Shown: one piece after another, positions 41,701 to 56,057 of the stretch
Position numbering within the stretch: position 1 is the stretch's first letter
How the letters are laid out: each line of letters opens with the position of its first letter
Assembly (NCBI RefSeq): GCF_002102155.1
Contig: NZ_LQOU01000048.1
Span: 1 to 61,701 of the forward strand
Direction: 5' to 3'
Length of the DNA: 61,701 nucleotides
Origin: Mycobacterium europaeum
Lineage (GTDB): Bacteria > Actinomycetota > Actinomycetes > Mycobacteriales > Mycobacteriaceae
The notes under the pieces: model-generated
What the model saw: the letters and a program-made list of their open reading frames with translations, nothing else
Told to the model about the DNA's origin: nothing
Database searches by the model: none
Position numbers and translations under genes: made by a program

Positions 41701-43041
41701 ATGTCGACCTTCATCGGGCAGTTGATCGGATTCGCGGCCATCGTTTTCCTGGTCGTGCGGTACGTCGTGCCCCCGGTGCGCCGTCTGATGGCCGCTCGTC
41801 AAGACGCCGTGCGCCAGCAGCTGAAAGACGCTGCGGCGGCGGCCGATCGGCTGAGCGAGTCGACCACGGCCCACAGCAAGGCCGTGGAATCCGCCAAGTC
41901 CGAGGCCGAACGGCTCGTCGAAGAGGCCCAAGTGGACGCGGGCCGGATCGCCGAACAGTTCCGGGCCCAATCCGAGACCGAGTCTCAACGCATCACGACA
42001 CAGGGCGGGCGCCAGGTCGACCTGCTGCGCACGCAGCTGAGCCGCCAGCTCCGCCTCGAGCTCGGCCACGAGGCGGTGCGGCAGGCCGGCGAATTGGTGC
42101 GGAACTACGTCGCCGACCCGGCCCAGCAATCGGCCACCGTCGACCGGTTCCTCGACGACCTCGAAGCGATGGCCCCCGCGCCCGCGGAGGTCCAGTATCC
42201 GCTGTTGGCGAAGATGCGCTCCGCCAGTCGCGAGGCGGTGGCCGGGCTGTCGAAGCGGTTCAGCGACATTGCCAAAGGCCTTGACAACAAAGCCCTTACC
42301 GATCTGTCGGGCGAGCTCGTCGCGGTGGCCGAAATGCTGCACCGCGAGATCGTCGTCACCCGGTATCTGACGGTGCCGGCCGAGGACGCGGCGCCCCGCG
42401 TCCAGCTGATCGAGCGGCTCGTCTCCGGCAAGGTCGCCGACGCTACGCTCGACGTCTTGCGACTGGCCGTCTCGGAGCGGTGGTCGGCCAACTCCGATCT
42501 GGCCGCCGCCATCGAGCACATCTCGCGGCAGGCGCTGCTCGAAGTCGCCGAACGTGAGAACAAGGTCGACGACGTGGAAGACCAGCTCTTCCGGTTCTCC
42601 CGAATCCTGGACGCACAGCCACGGCTCGCCATCCTGTTGAGCGACTACGGCGTACCGGTAGAAGGCCGGATCGGCCTGCTGCGCAAGGTGCTTGACAGCG
42701 CGAGCGACAGAGTCGATCCGATCGTGGTGGCGCTGCTGACCCAGACCGTCCAACTGCTCAGGGGTGAGTCGGCCGAGGAGGCCGTGCAGTTCTTGGCGAA
42801 AGTCGCCGTGGCACGTCGCGGCGAGATCGTCGCCCGGGTCAGTGCGGCGGCCGAACTCAGCGATACCCAGCGGTCTCGCCTCACCGACGTGCTCGGCCGC
42901 ATCTACGGCCACCCGGTGACGGTGCAGCTGCAGACTTCTGACGAACTACTGGGCGGGCTGCTCATCTCCGTGGCCGACGAAGTGATTGACGGGACACTCG
43001 CTTCTCGCCTCGCCGCGGCTGAGGCGCAATTGCCCGACTGA
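41701..43041 (+). CDS. atpH: ATP synthase b-delta fusion subunit
   Basis: 446 residues. Residues 1-165 form a second b-type subunit (membrane helix LIGFAAIVFLVVRYVVPPV, then a coiled coil). Residues from about 175 on form the delta (OSCP) subunit with a C-terminal AAELSDTQRSRLTDVLGRIY. This fusion is specific to mycobacteria and relatives and makes the peripheral stalk a heterodimer with AtpF. Confidence 0.95.
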   Translation: MSTFIGQLIGFAAIVFLVVRYVVPPVRRLMAARQDAVRQQLKDAAAAADRLSESTTAHSKAVESAKSEAERLVEEAQVDAGRIAEQFRAQSETESQRITTQGGRQVDLLRTQLSRQLRLELGHEAVRQAGELVRNYVADPAQQSATVDRFLDDLEAMAPAPAEVQYPLLAKMRSASREAVAGLSKRFSDIAKGLDNKALTDLSGELVAVAEMLHREIVVTRYLTVPAEDAAPRVQLIERLVSGKVADATLDVLRLAVSERWSANSDLAAAIEHISRQALLEVAERENKVDDVEDQLFRFSRILDAQPRLAILLSDYGVPVEGRIGLLRKVLDSASDRVDPIVVALLTQTVQLLRGESAEEAVQFLAKVAVARRGEIVARVSAAAELSDTQRSRLTDVLGRIYGHPVTVQLQTSDELLGGLLISVADEVIDGTLASRLAAAEAQLPD

Positions 43042-43099
43042 CACCAACCATCCATCACAAGCACACGCGAAGCACGATCAAGTAGGAAGACGAAAAGCC

Positions 43100-44764
<1,665 letters not shown>

Positions 44765-44770
44765 CAATCA

Positions 44771-45676
44771 ATGGCTGCCACACTTCGCGAATTACGCGGC
44801 CGGATCCGCTCGGCGGGGTCGATCAAGAAGATCACCAAGGCCCAGGAGATGATCGCGACATCGCGCATCGGAAAGGCGCAGGCCCGGCTGGAAGCGGCCA
44901 GGCCCTACGCGTTTCAGATCACGGCGATGTTGACCACGCTGTCGTCCGAAGCCGCCCTCGATCACCCTCTCCTGGTGGAGCGGGAAGAACCCAAACGCGC
45001 CGGTGTCCTGGTGGTGTCCTCCGACCGTGGCTTGTGCGGCGCGTACAACTCCAGCATCTTCCGCCGCTCCGAGGAGCTGTTCTCCCTGCTGCGGGAGGAA
45101 GGTAAGACGCCGGTCGTGTACACGGTGGGTCGGAAGGCGCTGAACTACTTCAAGTTCCGCAACTGGGACATCACCGACTCGTGGACGGGCTTTTCCGAGC
45201 AACCTCAATACGAGAACGCCGCGGAGATCGCCTCAACTCTGGTCGATGCCTTCATGAAGGGCACTGGCGACGAGTCGCAGGAGGACCAGGGCGTCGACGA
45301 ACTCCACATCGTCTACTCGGAGTTCAAGTCGATGATGTCGCAGGCCGCGGCGGCTCACCGGATCGCACCCATGGTGGTCGAGTACGTCGAGGACCAGCCG
45401 GAAGTGCGCACCCTGTATTCGTTCGAGCCGGACGCGACGACGCTTTTCGAGTCGCTGCTGCCGCGTTACGTGACCACCCGTGTCTACGCCGCGCTGCTCG
45501 AATCGGCGGCATCGGAGCTCGCTTCGCGTCAACGAGCGATGAAGTCGGCAACCGACAACGCGGACGACCTGATCAAAGAGCTCACGCTGATGGCGAACCG
45601 CGAGCGCCAGGCCCAGATCACCCAAGAGATCAGCGAAATCGTCGGCGGCGCAAACGCGCTCGCCGACGCTCAGTAG
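44771..45676 (+). CDS. atpG: ATP synthase F1 subunit gamma
   Basis: 301 residues. The conserved N-terminal helix (LRGRIRSAGSIKKITKAQEM) and C-terminal helix (ELTLMANRERQAQITQEISE) form the rotor coiled coil. In the middle, GTGDESQEDQGVDELHIVY contains the short acidic insert seen in mycobacterial gamma subunits and tied to latency of ATP hydrolysis. Six bases after atpA. Confidence 0.95.
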   Translation: MAATLRELRGRIRSAGSIKKITKAQEMIATSRIGKAQARLEAARPYAFQITAMLTTLSSEAALDHPLLVEREEPKRAGVLVVSSDRGLCGAYNSSIFRRSEELFSLLREEGKTPVVYTVGRKALNYFKFRNWDITDSWTGFSEQPQYENAAEIASTLVDAFMKGTGDESQEDQGVDELHIVYSEFKSMMSQAAAAHRIAPMVVEYVEDQPEVRTLYSFEPDATTLFESLLPRYVTTRVYAALLESAASELASRQRAMKSATDNADDLIKELTLMANRERQAQITQEISEIVGGANALADAQ

Positions 45677-45697
45677 CACACGAGGAAGAGAAAACAT

Positions 45698-47164
45698 ATG
45701 GCTGCTACTACTGGAACGACAGAAAAGGCCGGGAAGGCCACGAACTCCGAGACCAGCGGCCGCGTGGTGCGAATCACCGGTCCCGTGGTCGACGTCGAGT
45801 TCCCGCGCGGCTCCGTGCCGGAGCTGTTCAACGCGCTCAACGCCGAGATCACGTTCGAGGAGCTCAAGAAGACGCTCACGCTGGAGGTCGCACAGCACCT
45901 CGGCGACAACCTGGTGCGCACCATTTCGCTGCAGCCCACCGACGGGCTGGTCCGCGGCGTCGAGGTGACGGACAGCGGCAAGCCGATCTCTGTGCCGGTC
46001 GGCCAAGAGGTCAAGGGCCACGTCTTCAACGCGCTGGGTGACTGCCTGGACAAGCCGGGCTACGGCGAGGACTTCGAGCACTGGTCGATTCACCGCAAGC
46101 CGCCCCCCTTCGAAGAGCTCGAGCCCCGCACCGAGATGCTCGAGACCGGCCTGAAGGTCGTCGACCTGCTCACGCCGTACGTGCGTGGCGGCAAGATCGC
46201 GCTGTTCGGCGGTGCCGGCGTCGGCAAGACGGTGCTCATCCAGGAGATGATCAACCGTATCGCCCGAAACTTCGGTGGGACTTCGGTTTTCGCTGGGGTG
46301 GGGGAGCGCACCCGTGAGGGCAACGACCTCTGGGTGGAGCTCAAAGAGGCTGACGTGCTCAAGGACACCGCGCTGGTGTTCGGTCAGATGGACGAGCCGC
46401 CCGGCACCCGTATGCGGGTGGCCCTGTCGGCGCTGACGATGGCCGAGTGGTTCCGCGACGAAGCCGGCCAGGACGTGCTGCTGTTCATCGACAACATCTT
46501 CCGGTTCACCCAGGCCGGGTCCGAGGTATCGACGCTGCTCGGCCGTATGCCGTCCGCGGTGGGATACCAGCCCACGCTGGCCGACGAGATGGGTGAGCTG
46601 CAGGAGCGCATCACCTCGACGCGAGGCCGTTCGATCACCTCGATGCAGGCGGTCTACGTGCCCGCCGACGACTACACCGACCCGGCGCCGGCGACCACGT
46701 TCGCGCACCTGGACGCCACCACCGAACTGTCCCGTTCGGTGTTCTCCAAGGGTATTTTCCCGGCGGTGGACCCGCTGGCCTCGAGCTCGACCATCCTCGA
46801 CCCGAGCGTGGTCGGTGACGAGCACTACCGGGTTGCGCAGGAAGTCATCCGAATCCTGCAGCGCTACAAGGACCTTCAAGACATCATCGCGATCCTCGGT
46901 ATCGACGAGTTGTCGGAAGAGGACAAGCAGCTGGTCCAGCGTGCACGACGCATCGAGCGGTTCCTCTCGCAGAACATGATGGCGGCCGAACAGTTCACCG
47001 GTCAGCCGGGTTCGACGGTGCCGGTAAAGGAGACGATCGAGGCGTTCGACCGACTCACCAAGGGCGACTTCGACCACATCCCGGAACAGGCGTTCTTCCT
47101 GATCGGTGGCCTTGACGACTTGGCCAAGAAGGCCGAAGGCTTCGGCGCCAAACTGGATTCCTGA
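45698..47164 (+). CDS. atpD: ATP synthase F1 subunit beta
   Basis: 488 residues. Walker A GGAGVGKTV, the DELSEEDKQLV segment, Walker B DVLLFIDNIFRFTQAGSEVS and PSAVGYQPTLADEMG mark the catalytic subunit. Mycobacterial N-terminal extension (TTGTTEKAGKATNSETSG) of about 20 residues. Confidence 0.97.
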   Translation: MAATTGTTEKAGKATNSETSGRVVRITGPVVDVEFPRGSVPELFNALNAEITFEELKKTLTLEVAQHLGDNLVRTISLQPTDGLVRGVEVTDSGKPISVPVGQEVKGHVFNALGDCLDKPGYGEDFEHWSIHRKPPPFEELEPRTEMLETGLKVVDLLTPYVRGGKIALFGGAGVGKTVLIQEMINRIARNFGGTSVFAGVGERTREGNDLWVELKEADVLKDTALVFGQMDEPPGTRMRVALSALTMAEWFRDEAGQDVLLFIDNIFRFTQAGSEVSTLLGRMPSAVGYQPTLADEMGELQERITSTRGRSITSMQAVYVPADDYTDPAPATTFAHLDATTELSRSVFSKGIFPAVDPLASSSTILDPSVVGDEHYRVAQEVIRILQRYKDLQDIIAILGIDELSEEDKQLVQRARRIERFLSQNMMAAEQFTGQPGSTVPVKETIEAFDRLTKGDFDHIPEQAFFLIGGLDDLAKKAEGFGAKLDS

Positions 47165-47199
47165 GGCGTGAGCGAGCAGGCTCTGAAAGGCTCTGTGGC

Positions 47200-47565
47200 A
47201 TGGCCGAATTGAACGTTGAGATAGTCGCCGTCGACCGGAAGATCTGGTCGGGTGAGGCAACGTTTTTGTTCACCCGCACCACCGTCGGCGAAATCGGAAT
47301 TTTGCCCCGGCACATCCCGGTCGTCGCCCAGTTGGTCGACGACGCCATGGTGCGCGTCGAACGTGAAGGCGAGGACGATCTGCGGGTCGCCATCGAGGGC
47401 GGGTTTTTGTCGGTCACCGAAGAGACGGTGACCGTGCTGGCCGAGTCCGCCGCGTTCGAGTCCGAGATCGACGAAAGCGCCGCCAGGGAGGATTCGGAGT
47501 CCGACGACCCCCGCATCGCGGCGCGCGGGCGCGGCAGATTGCGCGCCGTCGGCGCGATCGACTAA
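47200..47565 (+). CDS. atpC: ATP synthase F1 subunit epsilon
   Basis: 121 residues. The beta-sandwich domain is clear (AELNVEIVAVDRKIWSGEAT; TTVGEIGILPRHIPVVAQL), while the C-terminal helical part is short, as in other mycobacteria. Last subunit gene of the operon; DUF2550 follows after six bases. Confidence 0.95.
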   Translation: MAELNVEIVAVDRKIWSGEATFLFTRTTVGEIGILPRHIPVVAQLVDDAMVRVEREGEDDLRVAIEGGFLSVTEETVTVLAESAAFESEIDESAAREDSESDDPRIAARGRGRLRAVGAID

Positions 47566-47571
47566 CAGCCG

Positions 47572-48015
47572 ATGAGCGCGCCCATGATCGGCATGGTCGT
47601 GCTCGTCGTCGTCCTGGCGGGCGCGGTGGTCGCGCTCAGTTATCGGTTGTGGAAGCTGCGCCAGGGCGGCACCGCGGGGATCATGCGAGACATTCCCGCG
47701 GTCGGAGGTCACGGCTGGCGGCACGGCGTGATCCGTTACCGCGGCGGTGAGGCCGCGTTCTACCGGCTCTCCAGCCTGCGTCTGTGGCCGGACCGTCGAC
47801 TCAGCCGCAGGGGAGTGGAGATCGTCTCCCGCCGTGCGCCCCGCGGCGACGAGTTCGACATCATGACCGACGAGATCGTTGTGCTGGAGTTGCGCGACAC
47901 GACGCAGGAGCGCAGGACCGGTTACGAGATCGCGCTCGACAAGGGCGCTTTGACGGCGTTTTTGTCCTGGCTGGAGTCCCGCCCGTCACCGCGCGCTCGC
48001 CGTCGCAGCGTCTAG
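47572..48015 (+). CDS. DUF2550 membrane-anchored protein
   Basis: 147 residues. An N-terminal membrane helix (MIGMVVLVVVLAGAVVALSY) is followed by a basic soluble domain (HGVIRYRGGEAAFYRLSSLR; LSRRGVEIVSRRAPRGDEF). It matches Rv1312, an actinobacterial family without a known function that sits directly after atpC. Start position and the six-base gap suggest co-transcription with the ATP synthase. Confidence 0.85.
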   Translation: MSAPMIGMVVLVVVLAGAVVALSYRLWKLRQGGTAGIMRDIPAVGGHGWRHGVIRYRGGEAAFYRLSSLRLWPDRRLSRRGVEIVSRRAPRGDEFDIMTDEIVVLELRDTTQERRTGYEIALDKGALTAFLSWLESRPSPRARRRSV

Positions 48016-48030
48016 GCCGTGCGCCGCAGG

Positions 48031-48627
48031 TTACCCCGCGTCCGGGGCGCCGCCGCCGGGCTGCGCCCCTGGTTTCCAGAGCACGTCGCCGTCGGGGTTG
48101 GCCCTGCGCGCCAGGATGAAGAGCAGATCCGACAGGCGGTTCAGGTATTTCGCCGGGAGGACACTGATCTGCTGCGGCGCCGCCTCGACCGCCGCCCAGG
48201 CCGAGCGTTCCGCCCGACGGACGATGGTGCGGGCGACGTGCAACAACGCCGAGAGAGGCGAACCACCCGGCAGCACAAAGGAATTCAGCGCCGGCAGGTT
48301 CTCGTTATATTTGTCACACCAGCCCTCGAGCCGGTCGACGTACGGCTGGGTGACCCGCAGCGGTTGATATTCGGGGTTCTCCACCACCGGGGTCGACAGG
48401 TCCGCGCCGGCGTCGAACAGGTCGTTTTGGATCTGCCGCAGCACTCCGGCGATTTCCTGGTCGGGCTGACCGAGCGCGATCGCGACGCCGATCGCCGAGT
48501 TGGCCTCGTCGCAGTCCGCGTAGGCGACCAGGCGGGGGTCGTTCTTGGAGACCCGCGAAAAGTCGCTCAGTCCCGTCGTGCCGTCGTCACCGGTTCGCGT
48601 ATAGATGCGGGTCAGGTGTATCGCCAT
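48031..48627 (-). CDS. PduO-type cob(I)alamin adenosyltransferase
   Basis: 198 residues from the ATG at 48627 (MAIHLTRIYTRTGDDGTTGL); a TTG two codons earlier is in phase. The ATP-binding N-terminal motif YTRTGDDGTTGL, then NDLFDAGADLSTP and the C-terminal LNRLSDLLFILARRAN, are PduO/MMAB hallmarks. It makes adenosylcobalamin for methylmalonyl-CoA mutase and similar enzymes. Convergent with DUF2550 across 15 bases and divergent from murA. In M. tuberculosis an insertion-sequence gene (Rv1313c, as I recall) separates Rv1312 from this gene; it is absent here. Confidence 0.92.
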   Translation of the reverse strand: MAIHLTRIYTRTGDDGTTGLSDFSRVSKNDPRLVAYADCDEANSAIGVAIALGQPDQEIAGVLRQIQNDLFDAGADLSTPVVENPEYQPLRVTQPYVDRLEGWCDKYNENLPALNSFVLPGGSPLSALLHVARTIVRRAERSAWAAVEAAPQQISVLPAKYLNRLSDLLFILARRANPDGDVLWKPGAQPGGGAPDAG

Positions 48628-48718
48628 GAGCAAAACGGTACTGCGGCTCGCCGAAGGACCGACCCCCGGCTGACTCCTGACGCCGGCTCCGCGGAGGCAT
48701 CGTCGTCAGGCGGGCTGA

Positions 48719-48747
48719 CTGACAACCCGATACCGCTTCACTAGACT
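48719..48747 (+). promoter_or_regulatory. predicted murA promoter, leaderless type
   Basis: CTGACA (48719-48724), 17 bases, TAGACT (48742-48747). The murA GTG at 48755 begins seven bases after the -10, so transcription starting at the usual distance would begin on the start codon itself. No ribosome site precedes the GTG, which fits. Confidence 0.6.
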
Positions 48748-48754
48748 GACGCGG

Positions 48755-50008
48755 GTGGCTGAGCGATTCGTGGTGACCGGCGGCAACCGGTTGTCCGGCG
48801 AAGTCGCAGTGGGGGGCGCCAAGAACAGCGTGCTCAAGCTGATGGCCGCGACGCTGCTGGCCGAGGGCACCAGCACCATCACCAACTGCCCCGACATCCT
48901 CGATGTGCCGTTGATGGCAGAAGTCTTGCGCGGCTTGGGCGCCACCGTCGAACTCGACGGCGACGTCGCCCGGATCACCTCGCCCGACGAGCCGAAATAC
49001 GATGCCGACTTCGCCGCGGTGCGGCAGTTCCGGGCGTCGGTCTGCGTGCTGGGGCCGCTGGTCGGCCGATGCAAGCGGGCCCGGGTCGCGCTCCCCGGTG
49101 GGGACGCGATCGGTTCGCGTCCGCTGGACATGCACCAGGCGGGCCTGCGCCAGCTGGGCGCCCAGTGCAACATCGAGCACGGCTGCGTGGTCGCCCACGC
49201 TGACACCTTGCGCGGCGCCGAGATCCAGCTGGAATTTCCCTCGGTCGGGGCCACCGAGAACATCCTGATGGCCGCCGTGGTGGCCGAGGGCGTCACCACC
49301 ATCCACAACGCGGCGCGCGAGCCCGATGTCGTGGACCTGTGCACCATGTTGAACCAGATGGGCGCGCAGGTCGAAGGTGCCGGTTCGTCGACCATGACCA
49401 TCACCGGGGTCCCGCGGCTGTACCCCACCGAGCACCGGGTGATCGGGGATCGCATCGTCGCAGCCACCTGGGGCATAGCCGCCGCGATGACCCGGGGAGA
49501 CATTTCGGTGACGGGCGTCGACCCGGCCCACCTCCAGGTGGTCCTGCACAAGTTGCACGACGCCGGCGCGACGGTCACCCAAACGGACAACAGCTTCCGG
49601 ATCACCCAGTACGAGCGCCCGAAGGCCGTCAACGTGGCGACGCTGCCGTTCCCCGGGTTCCCGACGGATTTGCAGCCGATGGCGATCGCCCTGGCCTCCA
49701 TCGCCGATGGCACCTCGATGATCACGGAAAACGTTTTCGAGGCCCGCTTCCGCTTCGTCGAAGAGATGATCCGGTTGGGCGCGGATGCCCGCACCGACGG
49801 CCACCATGCGGTCGTTCGGGGCCTGCCGCAATTGTCGAGCGCCCCGGTGTGGTGTTCGGACATTCGGGCCGGTGCAGGCCTGGTTTTGGCGGGGCTCGTC
49901 GCCGACGGTGACACCGAGGTCCACGACGTTTTCCACATCGATCGCGGCTACCCGTTGTTCGTGGAAAACCTGGCGATTTTGGGAGCGGAGATCGAGCGGG
50001 TAGAGTAA
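48755..50008 (+). CDS. murA: UDP-N-acetylglucosamine 1-carboxyvinyltransferase
   Basis: 417 residues from the GTG at 48755. The EPSP-synthase-like fold shows GGAKNSVLKLMAATLLAEG at the N-terminus and LPFPGFPTDLQPMAIAL later. The catalytic loop is PGGDAIGSRPLDMH with Asp at position 117 where most bacteria have Cys; in M. tuberculosis the same Asp117 gives intrinsic fosfomycin resistance. It catalyses the first committed step of peptidoglycan synthesis. The rRNA operon follows directly. Confidence 0.96.
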   Translation: MAERFVVTGGNRLSGEVAVGGAKNSVLKLMAATLLAEGTSTITNCPDILDVPLMAEVLRGLGATVELDGDVARITSPDEPKYDADFAAVRQFRASVCVLGPLVGRCKRARVALPGGDAIGSRPLDMHQAGLRQLGAQCNIEHGCVVAHADTLRGAEIQLEFPSVGATENILMAAVVAEGVTTIHNAAREPDVVDLCTMLNQMGAQVEGAGSSTMTITGVPRLYPTEHRVIGDRIVAATWGIAAAMTRGDISVTGVDPAHLQVVLHKLHDAGATVTQTDNSFRITQYERPKAVNVATLPFPGFPTDLQPMAIALASIADGTSMITENVFEARFRFVEEMIRLGADARTDGHHAVVRGLPQLSSAPVWCSDIRAGAGLVLAGLVADGDTEVHDVFHIDRGYPLFVENLAILGAEIERVE

Positions 50009-50066
50009 CCAAAGTCAGTGCCCCACAGGGGCGGTCGCCACACCAGGCGGCCGACAACCCGGGCCC

Positions 50067-50096
50067 TTGACTCCCTCGCTGGATTGGTACTAGCCT
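50067..50096 (+). promoter_or_regulatory. rRNA promoter, upstream copy (P1-like)
   Basis: TTGACT (50067-50072), 18 bases, TAGCCT (50091-50096). It closely resembles the second promoter 76 bases downstream, including the TGGCA that follows each -10, so one may be a duplicate of the other. Confidence 0.65.
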
Positions 50097-50142
50097 GGCA
50101 CGGCTGCTCCCGACACGGTCTCACAAAGACCAAAACTGGGAG

Positions 50143-50172
50143 TTGACTCCACTGCCGGATCTGTATTAAGCT
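50143..50172 (+). promoter_or_regulatory. rRNA promoter, downstream copy (PCL1-like)
   Basis: TTGACT (50143-50148), 18 bases, TAAGCT (50167-50172), followed by GGCAGGGTTGCCCC as in the PCL1 promoter of M. tuberculosis as I remember it. Most rRNA transcription probably starts at one of these two sites. Confidence 0.7.
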
Positions 50173-50374
50173 GGCAGGGTTGCCCCAAAACGGGCGAAAC
50201 AAGTGTTGTTTGAGAACTCAATAGTGTGTTTGGTCTTTATTATTTGTTGTTGTTTTTGGCCATACCTAGCACTCCCCGTGTGTGGGTATGGCAACTTTTG
50301 ATGCCAGTTATTTGGTGTCTTTTTGTTAGGTCAGATTTTCTCTGATTTGAAATTCACCTCGTTCTGCGAGGAGA

Positions 50375-55280
<4,906 letters not shown>

Positions 55281-55367
55281 CAATCGCAACCACTTTCCAT
55301 TTCCAGCGGCATCAGCCGCGGGAAACTTGGGCACCACACCCCCCACCGAAACCAAATTTAAATAGAG

Positions 55368-55482
55368 TTACGGCGGCCACAGCGACAGGGAAACGCCCGG
55401 TCCCATTCCGAACCCGGAAGCTAAGCCTGTCAGCGCCGATGATACTGCCCCTGCGGGTGGAAAAGTAGGACACCGCCGAACA
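55368..55482 (+). rRNA. rrf: 5S ribosomal RNA
   Basis: 115 bases from TTACGGCGGCCACAGCG to GGACACCGCCGAACA, with the conserved loop CCATTCCGAACCCGGAAGCT. The two ends pair (CGGCGG with CCGCCG). It is 87 bases downstream of 23S; the spacer contains the 3' arm of the 23S processing stem. Confidence 0.97.
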
Positions 55483-55487
55483 TACAC

Positions 55488-55517
55488 AAAAACACCCCCG
55501 GCGACGGGGGTGTTTTT
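55488..55517 (+). terminator. intrinsic terminator of the rRNA operon
   Basis: AAAAACACCCCCG (55488-55500), GCGA tetraloop, CGGGGGTGTTTTT (55505-55517): a perfect 13-bp stem with a GNRA loop ending in five Ts. The opposite strand also ends in Ts, so it can work in both directions and serve the converging ogt gene. Confidence 0.9.
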
Positions 55518-55553
55518 GCATTTGCGGTACCGGCGATTCCTAGTCGAATTTCC

Positions 55554-56057
55554 CTAATCGAATAGTGTCAAAGTCGCGTCCGCCGATGCGCGCTTCCTTT
55601 CCAGCGCGAGCAGGGTTTGTTTCCGGTCGAGGCCGCCACCGTAGCCGGTGAGGCTGCCGTTGGCGCCGATCACGCGGTGGCAGGGGACGACGATCGCAAT
55701 GGGATTGTGGCCGTTGGCCAATCCCACCGCCCGTGCGGACCCGGGAGCGCCGATCTGTTCGGCAATCCTTCCGTACGACCGCGTTTCGCCGTACGGAATT
55801 GTTTGTAGCGCCTTCCACACTCGCCGCTGGAATTCGGACCCGCGCAGTTCGAACTCGAAATCGAATTCGGTCAGTTTGCCGGCGAAATATGCGTCGAGTT
55901 GCTCGGTGGCCTCTTGGAATGCGGCCGGGTTCGGTGTCCAGCCGGTGCGGCTCGGTTCATAGGTCTGGTCGACCATCCGAAGCATGGTCAAGACCGAGTC
56001 CTGCCCCGCCAGGGTCAGCGGCCCGATCGGGCTTTCGATGGTGCGGTACTCGATCAT
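55554..56057 (-). CDS. ogt: methylated-DNA--protein-cysteine methyltransferase
   Basis: 167 residues from the ATG at 56057, preceded by GGAGGT. The active-site motif is PCHRV in NPIAIVVPCHRVIGANGSL, preceded by the helix-turn-helix with the Arg finger (GSARAVGLANGHN). It removes alkyl groups from O6-guanine by transfer to its own Cys, a single-use repair. It overlaps the alkA stop by four bases, so repair genes alkA and ogt are co-transcribed. It converges on the rRNA operon. Confidence 0.96.
   Translation of the reverse strand: MIEYRTIESPIGPLTLAGQDSVLTMLRMVDQTYEPSRTGWTPNPAAFQEATEQLDAYFAGKLTEFDFEFELRGSEFQRRVWKALQTIPYGETRSYGRIAEQIGAPGSARAVGLANGHNPIAIVVPCHRVIGANGSLTGYGGGLDRKQTLLALERKRASADATLTLFD

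Larger units (their letters stand above)
50009..50374 (+). promoter_or_regulatory. rRNA operon leader with two promoters
   Basis: 366 bases between murA and 16S. A 5-bp hairpin GCCCC/GGGGC (50020-50032) may end the murA transcript. Two promoters follow, described separately. The transcribed leader contains CAATAGTGTGTTTGG (50219-50233), which can pair with the 16S-23S spacer at 51998-52012 (14 Watson-Crick pairs and one G-U), forming the 16S processing stem. The preceding TTGTTTGAGAACTC is the conserved mycobacterial leader motif. Confidence 0.75.

Noticed and set aside
45233..47260. A 675-codon minus-strand open frame across atpG and atpD
   Set aside because: It spans two well-conserved genes on the other strand and shows no protein family features.
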